From Microcoleus sp036704825 (GTDB taxonomy: Bacteria; Cyanobacteriota; Cyanobacteriia; Cyanobacteriales; Microcoleaceae): DNA of 64,000 bases. The notes under the pieces were generated by a model. It was not told the origin of the DNA. It did no database searches and saw only the letters and a list, made by a program, of their open reading frames with translations. Shown here in pieces: positions 47,068 to 54,972 of this stretch. The translations under genes were made by a program, and so were the position numbers. Numbering within the stretch: the first letter of the stretch is position 1; each line of letters begins with the position of its first letter. The stretch covers positions 59,341 to 123,340 of the forward strand of contig JAUBSN010000010.1 of assembly GCA_036704825.1 (NCBI GenBank), given 5' to 3'.

Positions 47068-47114
47068 AAAGTTCGCAGTTGCGGTGTGGCGAAAAAAACG
47101 CAACTGCGAACTTT
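47068..47114 (+). terminator. Perfect 16-bp hairpin after the GH57 gene
   Basis: AAAGTTCGCAGTTGCG (47068-47083) and CGCAACTGCGAACTTT (47099-47114) pair exactly across a 15-base loop, 3 bases past the stop. Confidence 0.75.
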
Positions 47115-47559
47115 ACCAAATTTTACAAGCAAATAATTCCAGTACACCCGGATTTGATATCAACCCTACACTCGCTGATTGCCTCGCTTTTTAGAGGAAA
47201 CTCGATAAAAAACTGTATCCATTCAAACTTTTTAGCTACAGAAGTCAAGATTTTATCTTAAATCTTTCTTTAGGCGTAACCAATGTTACTAGGTAAAATT
47301 TAATTTCGTTCTCAGGATGTTACTAAAGTCAGTAAATTTTCGGATTGTGGTCAGCATTGTGAGCTGATAATATTCGGAAATAATCTCAGCAAACTTATTT
47401 GAAATCAGCGTAGGCGCTACTGCCACAGTTTTTCTTGTTTGAAACGTGCAATCCAGAACATCAGGATTGAGGCAAAAAGTTGGCGCTGCTTTTAGTAGCT
47501 GGCTTCGTATTGCTTTGGGATTATTTAACTAATGATCAGGCTAAAAAATAGCCCAGATT
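47115..47559. other. Intergenic region, no gene recognised
   Basis: 445 AT-rich bases between the GH57 gene hairpin and the next gene. It should hold the promoter for the 47560-51140 group. No RNA or coding feature was seen. Confidence 0.4.
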
Positions 47560-48342
47560 ATGAAATATTTTTTCCTGTTTATATTGGCTTTAATCCTTTC
47601 TGGGGCAATGGCACTAGGCTCTGTTTCACATGGAGTTAGTGCCTATATGGAGAGGATAGCTGACAATACACCCTCCGCAAGTCGCTACTCTGTCAGCGGC
47701 TCACGCAATGGCATTGTTACCGTCAAAGATGCTGTTTCTTCAGAGGTGATTCGCACTTTTAAAATGGATGATGGAGTAGTTGTCCGGGAGACATTTCTGT
47801 TAGACGGTGGTAGGACTGTTGCTGCTTCGCAGAAAGACCATGCTGTTTTCTGGGATTTAGAAACAGGTAAAGAAATTCGCCGTTTTCCGCAAAGGATTTA
47901 TGGCTTTTCCCACGATGAAACCAAGTTTTTTACTTACGAACTTCCGCAAGGGATAATATTCCTGCACAGGTATCCCAGCTTTACACTTGTCTGCAAATGG
48001 AAAAAAGGATCTCCCGGGCCTGAGCAGTTTCGCTTTTCGCCAAACAGTCGCTTTTTGAACATCACATTTAGTAACGGATATCCCCCGAGCGATGAAAATT
48101 ATCCTCTACCGGATCGGAGTGGAGGTCCAGTGAATTACGCGCGACTTTTTGACATCGAAACTTGTCAGGAAATTAAAGAATTTTCTCAGCTTAACTTGCT
48201 ATCTATAGGCGAGTTTTCTGCCGATTCAAATTTTTTGGTTACGCCAGAATATACGGTCGTCGATCTTAATACTCGCCAAATTTTGCGGACTTTGTGGCGT
48301 TTCAATCTCAAAACTTACAAAGTTGAAAAACTTGCTGATTAG
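47560..48342 (+). CDS. Secreted beta-propeller-like protein
   Basis: 260 residues. A signal peptide or anchor covers about 1-25 (FLFILALILSGAMALGSVSH). The rest has WD40-like strands: HAVFWDLETGKEIRRFPQ and YARLFDIETCQEIKEFS repeat the D-x-x-T-G-K-E-I-R-x-F pattern seen in propeller blades. It has fewer blades than a full propeller. Function unknown. It precedes the PEP-CTERM gene by 37 bases on the same strand, so the two and the Wzy-like gene probably form an operon. Confidence 0.7.
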   Translation: MKYFFLFILALILSGAMALGSVSHGVSAYMERIADNTPSASRYSVSGSRNGIVTVKDAVSSEVIRTFKMDDGVVVRETFLLDGGRTVAASQKDHAVFWDLETGKEIRRFPQRIYGFSHDETKFFTYELPQGIIFLHRYPSFTLVCKWKKGSPGPEQFRFSPNSRFLNITFSNGYPPSDENYPLPDRSGGPVNYARLFDIETCQEIKEFSQLNLLSIGEFSADSNFLVTPEYTVVDLNTRQILRTLWRFNLKTYKVEKLAD

Positions 48343-48379
48343 GATTTAATACACTTTCAAGCAAATAGGAGTCAAGGCT

Positions 48380-49815
48380 ATGTCACAGCGAAATGCTACC
48401 ACAACATACATCTGTACGATCTCAATAGCTGCATTCTTTACAACCGTTTCAAGCGGGGAAGTTTGTGCTGCACAACTGACTTTTGATGTAATCGTCAAAA
48501 ATGAAGTCTTAGGTAATATTAGCCTGGAGACAAAAACTAGGCCTGTCCCAGCAGGAACCGAAGATGCAATTGTCGGTCAATTCGTTGCTACTAAAAATGA
48601 CTGGAAAAATTTTCTCGGCGTCGATCATCTCAACTGGCTTCAAATAGTAACGCAAGATTCAAATCCACCCATACCTATTGACCCCCGCTTCGCCAATAAC
48701 CCCCTAAAAGTCCCATATATAGATACCCCACCATCTGGTTATCTTAGTGGATGGGCTGACGAGGAACCTTGGTACTGGAATGAATACAGAATTCCAGAAG
48801 AATTAGAACCATTTCTACCCTGGAGTGAATATACCCAGCTAGCAGTACAGAGTCAAATGGTCAGATTTTACAATTCTCTGATGTACCAGGTGGTGATAAT
48901 CAAGCCAATAATCTCAAGTTTGAGACATTTCTGGTAGGTGATTTCGGCAACAAAACCTACGATTTTTTAACAAGTTTTTCCTGGTCAATTTCCCTCAATG
49001 GAGGCACTTCAACTATCACAGAGATCAAACAAGGTGCAACATTTACCAAACAGTATGCCAACCTAGTTGAGGAACAGTTTGGGTACAAAAAGGTAGAAAA
49101 AATTCCTACGTACTTGTACTCCAGTACCCTATCCCCAGGCAAGATTGACTCTTTTACAGAATCAGGACTTCAACCCTCAGCACCTTTTGTCGCCTGGACT
49201 AATAACTTTCCCGGTGTCAACCCACCCAAGAAACCCGACACAATTTTAGGAGCATTTAACCAATCGGGAAATCTGATTGCAGTGAATGACGACGGCGGGC
49301 CGTTTGGTAGCAATTGGGGTTCAGGGATTAAAAGTTCTGTAAACAATGACGGTTCTCTCAAACTCAAGGTGAGTGGCTACAACGACTTCAACTTTGATGA
49401 GCGTAATGACTTTAATGGCGGCCCATGTAACGGCGGTAGCGGTGGCGGTGGATGTGTACGCAATGCGCCACATCCTCAAGTTGGAAAATACGACTTAGCT
49501 GTCAAGATGTATCAAGATTACCTTCCTTCTCGCAGTAGCGTTTCTACATCTTCGAGTAATGTTGGTACCAATACAAGAGCCTTCGCTGCTAGGAGTATCA
49601 ACCAGGAAATGTCTTTTTCCGAAAGCGACGTTTCTGACATAGCAAGCCTTTACAGCGACGACTTACCAAACGAAAAAGCCTCATCTAAACAAGCCGAGGA
49701 GGATGCCCTCGCCGCCGCAGCCGTTCCCGAACCAACTACAGCATTAGGAACTTTATTAGCCGCTTCTATATTGCCTGTAATTAAAAGACTCAAAAACCGG
49801 AAAAACAAAGAGTAA
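48380..49815 (+). pseudogene. PEP-CTERM surface protein with a frameshift
   Basis: The first frame (from 48380) encodes a signal peptide and residues to about 48860. The second (leading to 49815) continues with QFSDVPGGDNQANNLKFETF and runs to the end. The join at about 48850-48870, next to a TTTT run, is a one-base loss. Joined, it gives about 478 residues: signal peptide, unknown beta-rich domain, DFNFDERNDFNGGPCNGG loop, and a classic PEP-CTERM tail VPEPTTALGTLLAASILPV followed by basic residues. Such tails are cut by an exosortase, which anchors or releases the protein. A sequencing error is as likely as a true break. The stop overlaps the Wzy-like start. Confidence 0.75.
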
Positions 49816-51140
49816 TGAAAACCCTCTACACCGTGCTGTTTGCCCTCAGCATCATCCTCATCAACCCCTGGGGAAGCAGCCGGGGCCTCATCTGGACTTC
49901 CCCCAAAGTATTAATTCTTTGGCTAATAGTAGGAGTCAATCTCGCCCTCTTGTGGGAACAAAGAAAAGCCCTAACCATTCCCCGACAATGGAAAATCTCG
50001 CTAATACTATGGACAATTTTTCTCTCAATCGGAGCTATCTCCACTCTACAAAGTCCTTTCCCCTTAACCTCTTTCTTCGGTCAAGACCAAATGGGAGATG
50101 GCTGGCTCTACTGGCTGTTAATTGCTGCCTTCACCCTAAGCAACAGCTTGCTCCTAATCGTACACCCGCAACTCATAAAATCGCAATTCCAAGGACTGCT
50201 AATTGGCGGCACGATCCTTTCTCTTAGTATCTTCCCCCAAATCATCGACTGGCGGATCGACTACACCGCCACAATGGGGCAAATTATCAGAGCTGATGTT
50301 AATGCCAGCAGCATTTTTCAAGGACAGCAACCCATCGGATTATATTCCCACAGAGGTCACGCCGCCATAGTTTTAGCATTAATAATAATTACTGCTCTTG
50401 TGGGTTGGTTTTCGAGATTTATCACAACTAAATTAACTGCAATTACTTTAATTTTAACTGTTCCCGCGCTGCTGCTAACATCTACCCGAAGTGCTATTTT
50501 AGCTTTGATGGTTGCGAGTGTCTATTTGCTGAGACGCAAATATTACAAAATCGTTGCAGGCATTGTTCCGATCGCCATAATCGCCATTGCCATCATGACT
50601 GTCAGCAGACCCCTAGATTGGAGCAAACCTTCGATCGCCCAAATCATGTCTAGCCGATCGCCGATGTGGACACTCTCAGCCCGCGGCATCAAAAAACGCC
50701 CGCTATTTGGATGGGGATTTGACGGTTTCGGCATTGCCTATCCCTACATCAGAAATCCTCAAGTAACTCCGATTGTTGTAAATTTAGACGAGTTTACTTA
50801 CGACTATATTAACATAAAAGGTGAAATCAGCACTAAAGAAATCCCTACTTACAAAGCTCACAATTGGATTCTGGATACAACCCTATCTGTTGGTATTTTA
50901 GGGCTGGTTGCTGGTATTGCACTTTGGGGATATTATGTATGTTTAGCGCTGAATTCGTCTCTGCGCGGTATTGAAACTGTTGCTATTGCTTATCTGATTT
51001 TTACTTTCACTTGGTTCGACTGCGCTCAATACGCACATATTGCCTGGTGGACGATGAGTCTCGCCGCAGTTAAATCTGCTTCTGCTACTCGTTTTTTTCG
51101 TTTACGGGCAGAGTCCGGGCAATTACTAATTACCAATTAG
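49815..51140 (+). CDS. O-antigen ligase/polymerase-like membrane protein
   Basis: 441 residues with about eleven membrane segments. The Wzy_C/WaaL pattern is visible: LYSHRGHAAIVLALIIITAL (about residue 180), then TSTRSAILALMVASVYLLRR, and a later large periplasmic loop with GWGFDGFGIAYPY and KAHNWILDTTLSVGILG. The family joins glycans to lipid or protein acceptors on the outer face of the membrane. It overlaps the PEP-CTERM gene by one base (TAATG), so translation is likely coupled. It could modify that protein, as PglL-type ligases do; this is inference. The end lies in a CAATTAG repeat. Confidence 0.85.
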   Translation: MKTLYTVLFALSIILINPWGSSRGLIWTSPKVLILWLIVGVNLALLWEQRKALTIPRQWKISLILWTIFLSIGAISTLQSPFPLTSFFGQDQMGDGWLYWLLIAAFTLSNSLLLIVHPQLIKSQFQGLLIGGTILSLSIFPQIIDWRIDYTATMGQIIRADVNASSIFQGQQPIGLYSHRGHAAIVLALIIITALVGWFSRFITTKLTAITLILTVPALLLTSTRSAILALMVASVYLLRRKYYKIVAGIVPIAIIAIAIMTVSRPLDWSKPSIAQIMSSRSPMWTLSARGIKKRPLFGWGFDGFGIAYPYIRNPQVTPIVVNLDEFTYDYINIKGEISTKEIPTYKAHNWILDTTLSVGILGLVAGIALWGYYVCLALNSSLRGIETVAIAYLIFTFTWFDCAQYAHIAWWTMSLAAVKSASATRFFRLRAESGQLLITN

Positions 51141-51167
51141 CAATTAGCAATTACCGATGACCAAATC

Positions 51168-51467
51168 TTACATTTCCTGCATCAACCGCAAATAATTCTG
51201 CCGCATCTGCGTCATATTTTCCATCATTCTATTAGCCATATCTTTCTCAACATCGCTCATTTGCTGCCAAAATAAAGCCGATCGCCTCGCCATAATTGCT
51301 TCTTCCCACAGCATCTCCAAAAGTTGCGCCGCCATTGGATTTTCAGCATCGATAATCCCGCACAATTGCTCGAAGGCGCGGTTGGCTTCGGTGTGAGTGC
51401 TAACATCCTGAACCAGGGTTAGGCATTTCTTGAGTTGTACGATCGGGTTTTCAGAAGAGTAAGCCAT
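51168..51467 (-). CDS. Small conserved helical hypothetical protein
   Basis: 99 residues, all alpha-helical by composition, methionine-rich at the C-terminus (MANRMMENMTQMRQNYLRL). No signal or membrane segment. Features such as LCGIIDAENPMAAQLLEMLW give no function. It has the look of a conserved cyanobacterial protein. It lies 49 bases from the end of the glycosylase gene, same strand. Confidence 0.7.
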   Translation of the reverse strand: MAYSSENPIVQLKKCLTLVQDVSTHTEANRAFEQLCGIIDAENPMAAQLLEMLWEEAIMARRSALFWQQMSDVEKDMANRMMENMTQMRQNYLRLMQEM

Positions 51468-51516
51468 AATTTCACTGAGATAAGCGACAAAATTTACACT
51501 GATACCTTTGACATTA

Positions 51517-52128
51517 CTAGAGTTGTGACACAGCCGTAGAGTTCCCTACATACCACCGCCAAGGCAAATCAATTCCTTGAGAAATCCCGATCCGCGTAGT
51601 TTGCACAAAATTTATTGTACCCTCCTCCACAGCTTGCTGAAAGTTTTCGCTCCGGTGTTCCAACCGCAGCGGTTGGCCTTCACCCAAAGGAAAACCGCTT
51701 AAAGTTCGATCGATCTTCAGTACCTTACACAGTTTCCCAGGCCCGGCGGCGAGGCGCGATCGCTTCTGATCGGGAATTCCAGCGAATTCTTCGGGAACCG
51801 CATCTAGCTGCAAAGATCGAACCAGCACAGCACTAGCAACTCCCTCTCCATCTGTCACCACGTTAAAACAGTGATATATCCCGTAGATTAAGTAAACGTA
51901 GCTCATACCCGGAGGCCCGAACATCACCTCATTGCGAGAAGTGCGCTGTCGGTAAGCGTGACAAGCGGGATCTCCCGGGCCGTAAGCTTCGGTTTCGACA
52001 ATCATTCCCCGCATCGTCTCCCCGTCAGGAAACTGCCGGACCAGAGTACAGCCCAGCAAATCTGGCGCTACGCTGGTAGATGGTCGCGCCAGCCAAAAAG
52101 ATTCTACAATCTGAGTATTTGCACTCAC
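51517..52128 (-). CDS. mpg: DNA-3-methyladenine glycosylase (AAG family)
   Basis: 203 residues. The catalytic glutamate lies in MIVETEAYGPGDPACHAYRQ (about residue 47), and the conserved YVYLIYGIYHCFNVVT block follows. It removes alkylated purines in base excision repair. The start is a GTG at 52128, just 20 bases from the start of the divergent small membrane gene. Fully intact; a member of the monofunctional MPG/AAG family. Confidence 0.93.
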   Translation of the reverse strand: MSANTQIVESFWLARPSTSVAPDLLGCTLVRQFPDGETMRGMIVETEAYGPGDPACHAYRQRTSRNEVMFGPPGMSYVYLIYGIYHCFNVVTDGEGVASAVLVRSLQLDAVPEEFAGIPDQKRSRLAAGPGKLCKVLKIDRTLSGFPLGEGQPLRLEHRSENFQQAVEEGTINFVQTTRIGISQGIDLPWRWYVGNSTAVSQL

Positions 52129-52148
52129 TCAACAACAGCAGGTAAATT

Positions 52149-52271
52149 ATGGACGTTAAGTTAGTTTTAGCAGTCTTGACAGCAGTTTTCACCGTTTGCT
52201 GTCTGTTCTTCGGCACAAAAAACGGATTCTACGATACTGACAAGTATCACGGCAACGGTTCTGCTCACTAA
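52149..52271 (+). CDS. 40-residue single-helix membrane protein
   Basis: A small gene starting MDVKLVLAVLTAVFTVCCLF and ending NGFYDTDKYHGNGSAH. One membrane helix (about 4-22) is followed by a short polar tail. It is not PsbN, PsbX, PsbY, Ycf12 or PetN as I know them. It looks like a conserved small thylakoid or plasma-membrane protein of cyanobacteria. A ribosome site is poorly defined, but a strong terminator follows 30 bases after the stop, supporting a real transcript. Confidence 0.75.
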   Translation: MDVKLVLAVLTAVFTVCCLFFGTKNGFYDTDKYHGNGSAH

Positions 52272-52300
52272 TTTTAGGCAATTGTTAGTTGCTTAAAAAA

Positions 52301-52336
52301 ACCGCCGCCTGTCAGTCAGGTGGCGGTTTTTTTTTG
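52301..52336 (+). terminator. Terminator after the 40-residue protein gene
   Basis: ACCGCCGCCTG pairs with CAGGTGGCGGT (one G-T), loop TCAGT, then a run of nine Ts. A classic factor-independent terminator. Confidence 0.95.
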
Positions 52337-52545
52337 TTTTAGCGGAACAGTTGTCAAGCAATTATATGTCCTTGCGACCGCAACGCAGTGGAAGAATATT
52401 GAATTATTTATGGAACCGCTTTCGGTGCGTTAGGCGAAGCCGCGCGTAAGCGCTAGGACGCGCAGGAAGAAAAGAGAAGAAGAAAGAGATGAGTTCGTAA
52501 CTGCGGACTTTATACGATGATAGTTTGTTTTATTTGCTAGTTTCT

Positions 52546-53064
52546 CTAAGGGTGAATTTGGCCATCTGGCATTTTAGCTTCTTGCAAGCTAGCATTCGAT
52601 AAGTCAGCGCATCCCATGAGGTTAAAACGCATTGTCGCTCCTTGCTCCGTTGCTTTCATCTTGAAACCAACTACTGCATTTTCTGGGTTATTATGTTCGG
52701 GAACAGCGGTGACATTAAAATCCATATTTGCTTCTTTTTCATTAGCCTCAATGTTGAAAGTAATGCCGGCACAGCCCAAATCAGCTCCCGTCAGGTTGGC
52801 TCTATTTAAGTTGGCATTTTTGAGGTGGGCATTGGCCAATTTTGCTCCTGATAAGTTAGCACCTTCTAAGTTTGCTCCCTGCAAGTTGACTCCTTGCAAG
52901 TCTAATCCTTTGAGGTTGGCATTGCTGAAATTGCATCCCGGACACTGTTTGGTTTGCAGCAATTCCTTGACTTGGTTTTGTTGATTTGAAAAAGTTAGAT
53001 ATTTGGTTGCAGTAAATACAACTGCGATGAACAATCCAGCAGTCAATAAATTCTTTAATTTCAT
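52546..53064 (-). CDS. Pentapeptide-repeat protein with CPxC motif, paralog
   Basis: 172 residues. An N-terminal hydrophobic segment (about 5-24, LLTAGLFIAVVFTATKYL) is a signal or anchor without a lipobox cysteine. CPGC lies in LLQTKQCPGCNFSNANL, followed by pentapeptide repeats (about 45-95), a non-repeat insert with GITFNIEANEKEANMDFNVT, then further repeat and the C-terminal AKMPDGQIHP. TKQCPxC and MPDG are shared with the protein at 39056-39577. It is probably exported. Function unknown. Confidence 0.8.
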   Translation of the reverse strand: MKLKNLLTAGLFIAVVFTATKYLTFSNQQNQVKELLQTKQCPGCNFSNANLKGLDLQGVNLQGANLEGANLSGAKLANAHLKNANLNRANLTGADLGCAGITFNIEANEKEANMDFNVTAVPEHNNPENAVVGFKMKATEQGATMRFNLMGCADLSNASLQEAKMPDGQIHP

Positions 53065-53736
53065 AAATATCCGAAAAGCTTTGGGGGCTTTCTATCGCGG
53101 TTAATAGATTTCTACAATAGTGCGATCGACCTCTCCAGAATTTCTAAAACAAAATTGTCTGGCTCTGAGTCAAGCAGTCCGGCACAATTAAACACCGCTG
53201 GACTTATATAGCAGGAACCGCCAAGACGGTTAGGAGGTTCTTAATTTCTCAAACCATTGCTATTATTCTTTCTTCCTTCTTCCTTTTTTTTACCCGCTGA
53301 GCTTCGCGGCGCACTGAGGGGAGTCAAAGTGTCGAAGAGCCTTCTTCTTTCTTCCTTCAGCTCTAAATCTCCCCTCCTTGTTCTCGGCAGTGCTGCTTTG
53401 AGTTTCGGACTCCCGGCGTCCGTATGCTTCACTTCTCTTCGATCGGTCCCCAAAAGGAATTTATTCTTACCCGAACGCGCGCATTTGCATATACCTGCGG
53501 ACTGAAATGAAAGAAACTTTATTTATATCCCTGGAATGAGTAAGTCTTCTAGAAAATTGAGGATAGTTAAACAGAAACACCATACCGTACCTGCGCTGTT
53601 AAGTTCTCAGCAACTACTTGTTTTGTCAAAATTGCTTTGAGAAATTAATTTACTTACAAAACTGTTGGCAGCAGCTCAGGTTCCTCAACCTCGCCAGAAC
53701 ACACTCTACCTACAATCCCGACAATTCGGAGCGGCA
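53065..53736. other. Intergenic region, no gene recognised
   Basis: 670 bases including a C/T-rich stretch TTTCTTCCTTCTTCCTTTTTT near 53270 (partly quoted: CTTCCTTCTTCC). Overlapping small frames on both strands look like shadows. The promoter for the lipoprotein gene is probably in the last 200 bases. Confidence 0.4.
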
Positions 53737-54237
53737 ATGAACACAATCAAACCCGAACCAAAAAGATCGCGCTTCATGGCTCTGCTGCTGACAACGCTGC
53801 TGACATTTCCGTTTATGAGTGCTTGCGGTTCTAGCCAGCAAAGTTCCGTTCCTCCGCCTCCTGTTGACGACACTCGCGCTGGAGGAGTGCAAACTAATCG
53901 CAGCCCGAGTCCTTCGCCACAAGCAAAAAAAGGATTGAGCAATACTCAAAAAGTAGCGATTTTAGCAGGAGCAGCAGCCCTTTACTATCTCTACCGCCAG
54001 CACCAAAACAAGCAAGAAAAGGGGCCGCAGGGAAAATATTACCTTTCCAAAAACGGTCGCGTTTACTACCGCGATGCCCAGAATCGCGCTCACTGGGTAA
54101 CGCCCCCGCCAGAAGGAATTAAAGTTCCGGAATCCGAAGCAGCGCGTTACCGCGAATTCCAGGGTTACAACAACCAAACTACCGGTCGAGACCTCACAGG
54201 CTTGCCGGAAGCTACAAGTCCTGTTCCGGCACAGTAG
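53737..54237 (+). CDS. Predicted lipoprotein
   Basis: 166 residues from the ATG at 53737, preceded by GGAG at a good distance; longer readings begin with a TTG and are rejected. The signal peptide ends with the lipobox MSAC, so the protein should be lipid-anchored. A proline/serine-rich spacer is followed by a hydrophobic segment (VAILAGAAALYYLY) and a domain with GKYYLSKNGRVYYRDAQNRA, HWVTPPP and a threonine-rich tail. Function unknown. It is followed 107 bases downstream by the repeat protein. Confidence 0.75.
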   Translation: MNTIKPEPKRSRFMALLLTTLLTFPFMSACGSSQQSSVPPPPVDDTRAGGVQTNRSPSPSPQAKKGLSNTQKVAILAGAAALYYLYRQHQNKQEKGPQGKYYLSKNGRVYYRDAQNRAHWVTPPPEGIKVPESEAARYREFQGYNNQTTGRDLTGLPEATSPVPAQ

Positions 54238-54344
54238 CCTAACCATTTGAGATTTTAGATTATCGGTTGGAGATTTTCAATTAAATCTGGGACTCCCAAT
54301 CTAAAACAGCAGTTTTTCACCACATAAAAAAGAGGAACTTTATC

Positions 54345-54638
54345 ATGGTAGATGGATTTTTCCGGAAGTTAAAAGATGCGGTCGTCGGATCGGACAGCGA
54401 GCAAGTCGATCCTGACGGCAATTACGAAGATCCCTCAAATCCCGGAGAGTACGGCAACCTGACTCCGGCGAGCGAAGACCCCTACGGCGACCCCGCTGAC
54501 TACGGAGAGTACGGCAACCTGACTCCAGCGAGCGAAGACCCCTACGGCGACCCCGCTGACTACGGAGAGTACGGCAACCTGACTCCGGCGAGCGAAGACC
54601 CCTACGGCGACCCGGCGGATGAGGAAGGGTTTAGTTGA
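54345..54638 (+). CDS. Acidic protein with three perfect 20-residue repeats
   Basis: 97 residues. After MVDGFFRKLKDAVVGSDSEQ, the segment GEYGNLTPASEDPYGDPADY is repeated three times, the third ending PADEEGFS. The DNA copies of 60 bases are identical or nearly so. Very acidic and without cysteine. AGGAAC lies upstream of the ATG. I do not recognise the family. The copy number is likely to vary between strains. Confidence 0.7.
   Translation: MVDGFFRKLKDAVVGSDSEQVDPDGNYEDPSNPGEYGNLTPASEDPYGDPADYGEYGNLTPASEDPYGDPADYGEYGNLTPASEDPYGDPADEEGFS
54444..54623. repeat. Three 60-bp tandem repeats in a gene
   Basis: Copies start at 54444, 54504 and 54564 and differ at only a few bases, mainly CCGGCG/CCAGCG. 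In frame with the protein. Confidence 0.95.
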
Positions 54639-54795
54639 GTCAGTTGACTGGAAAAATTACCTGGTAAGCAATAGCATCCCTGCGGGGGTGTTTTTTTTTG
54701 GAGAAATACCGCGAGTCAGCCAAAGATGAGCGGAAAAGGCAACTCTTGAGGGGATAGAAAATCTGAAACCCTTAACGGACAAGAGAATTTTTAAA
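54639..54795. terminator. Intergenic stretch with a weak terminator
   Basis: CATCCCTGCGGGGGTGTTTTTTTTTT (54673-54698; quoted as CATCCC/GGGGTG plus T-run) is a short terminator for the repeat-protein gene. The rest has no features. Confidence 0.5.
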
Positions 54796-54816
54796 CGGAG
54801 AGGGTGGGATTTGAAT
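54796..54816 (-). other. tRNA-3'-end-like sequence, candidate att site
   Basis: Read on the minus strand this is ATTCAAATCCCACCCTCTCC plus G: a T-loop TTCAAAT, T-stem CCCAC, an acceptor strand CCTCTCC and discriminator G, like the 3' end of a tRNA-Ser. The 5' part of a tRNA is absent. Integrases often use such 3' ends as attachment sites; a tyrosine recombinase gene starts 157 bases away. Confidence 0.4.
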
Positions 54817-54900
54817 TAGCGCTTAGTTCTCAATCAACGATTTTGCGTCGTTATAGCAATTTTTTATACCCACTCTGAAAGTCCTGTTTTGGATTTGAGC

Positions 54901-54953
54901 GAATGCCGAGTTTGCTTGCTGTACCCTGTCTACAGCAAGCAAACTCGGCATTC
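54901..54953. repeat. Perfect 23-bp inverted repeat upstream of a recombinase
   Basis: GAATGCCGAGTTTGCTTGCT-GTA (54901-54923) and its exact reverse complement (54931-54953) flank a 7-base loop CCCTGTC. It ends 19 bases before the recombinase start. It could be a recombinase binding or crossover site, or a hairpin controlling expression. Confidence 0.85.
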
Positions 54954-54972
54954 TTATAGTAGGGAGCGAAAG

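Noticed and set aside
53241..53505. Opposing small frames in the 53.2-53.5 kb region
   Set aside because: They are formed by C/T-rich low-complexity DNA with no conserved content.
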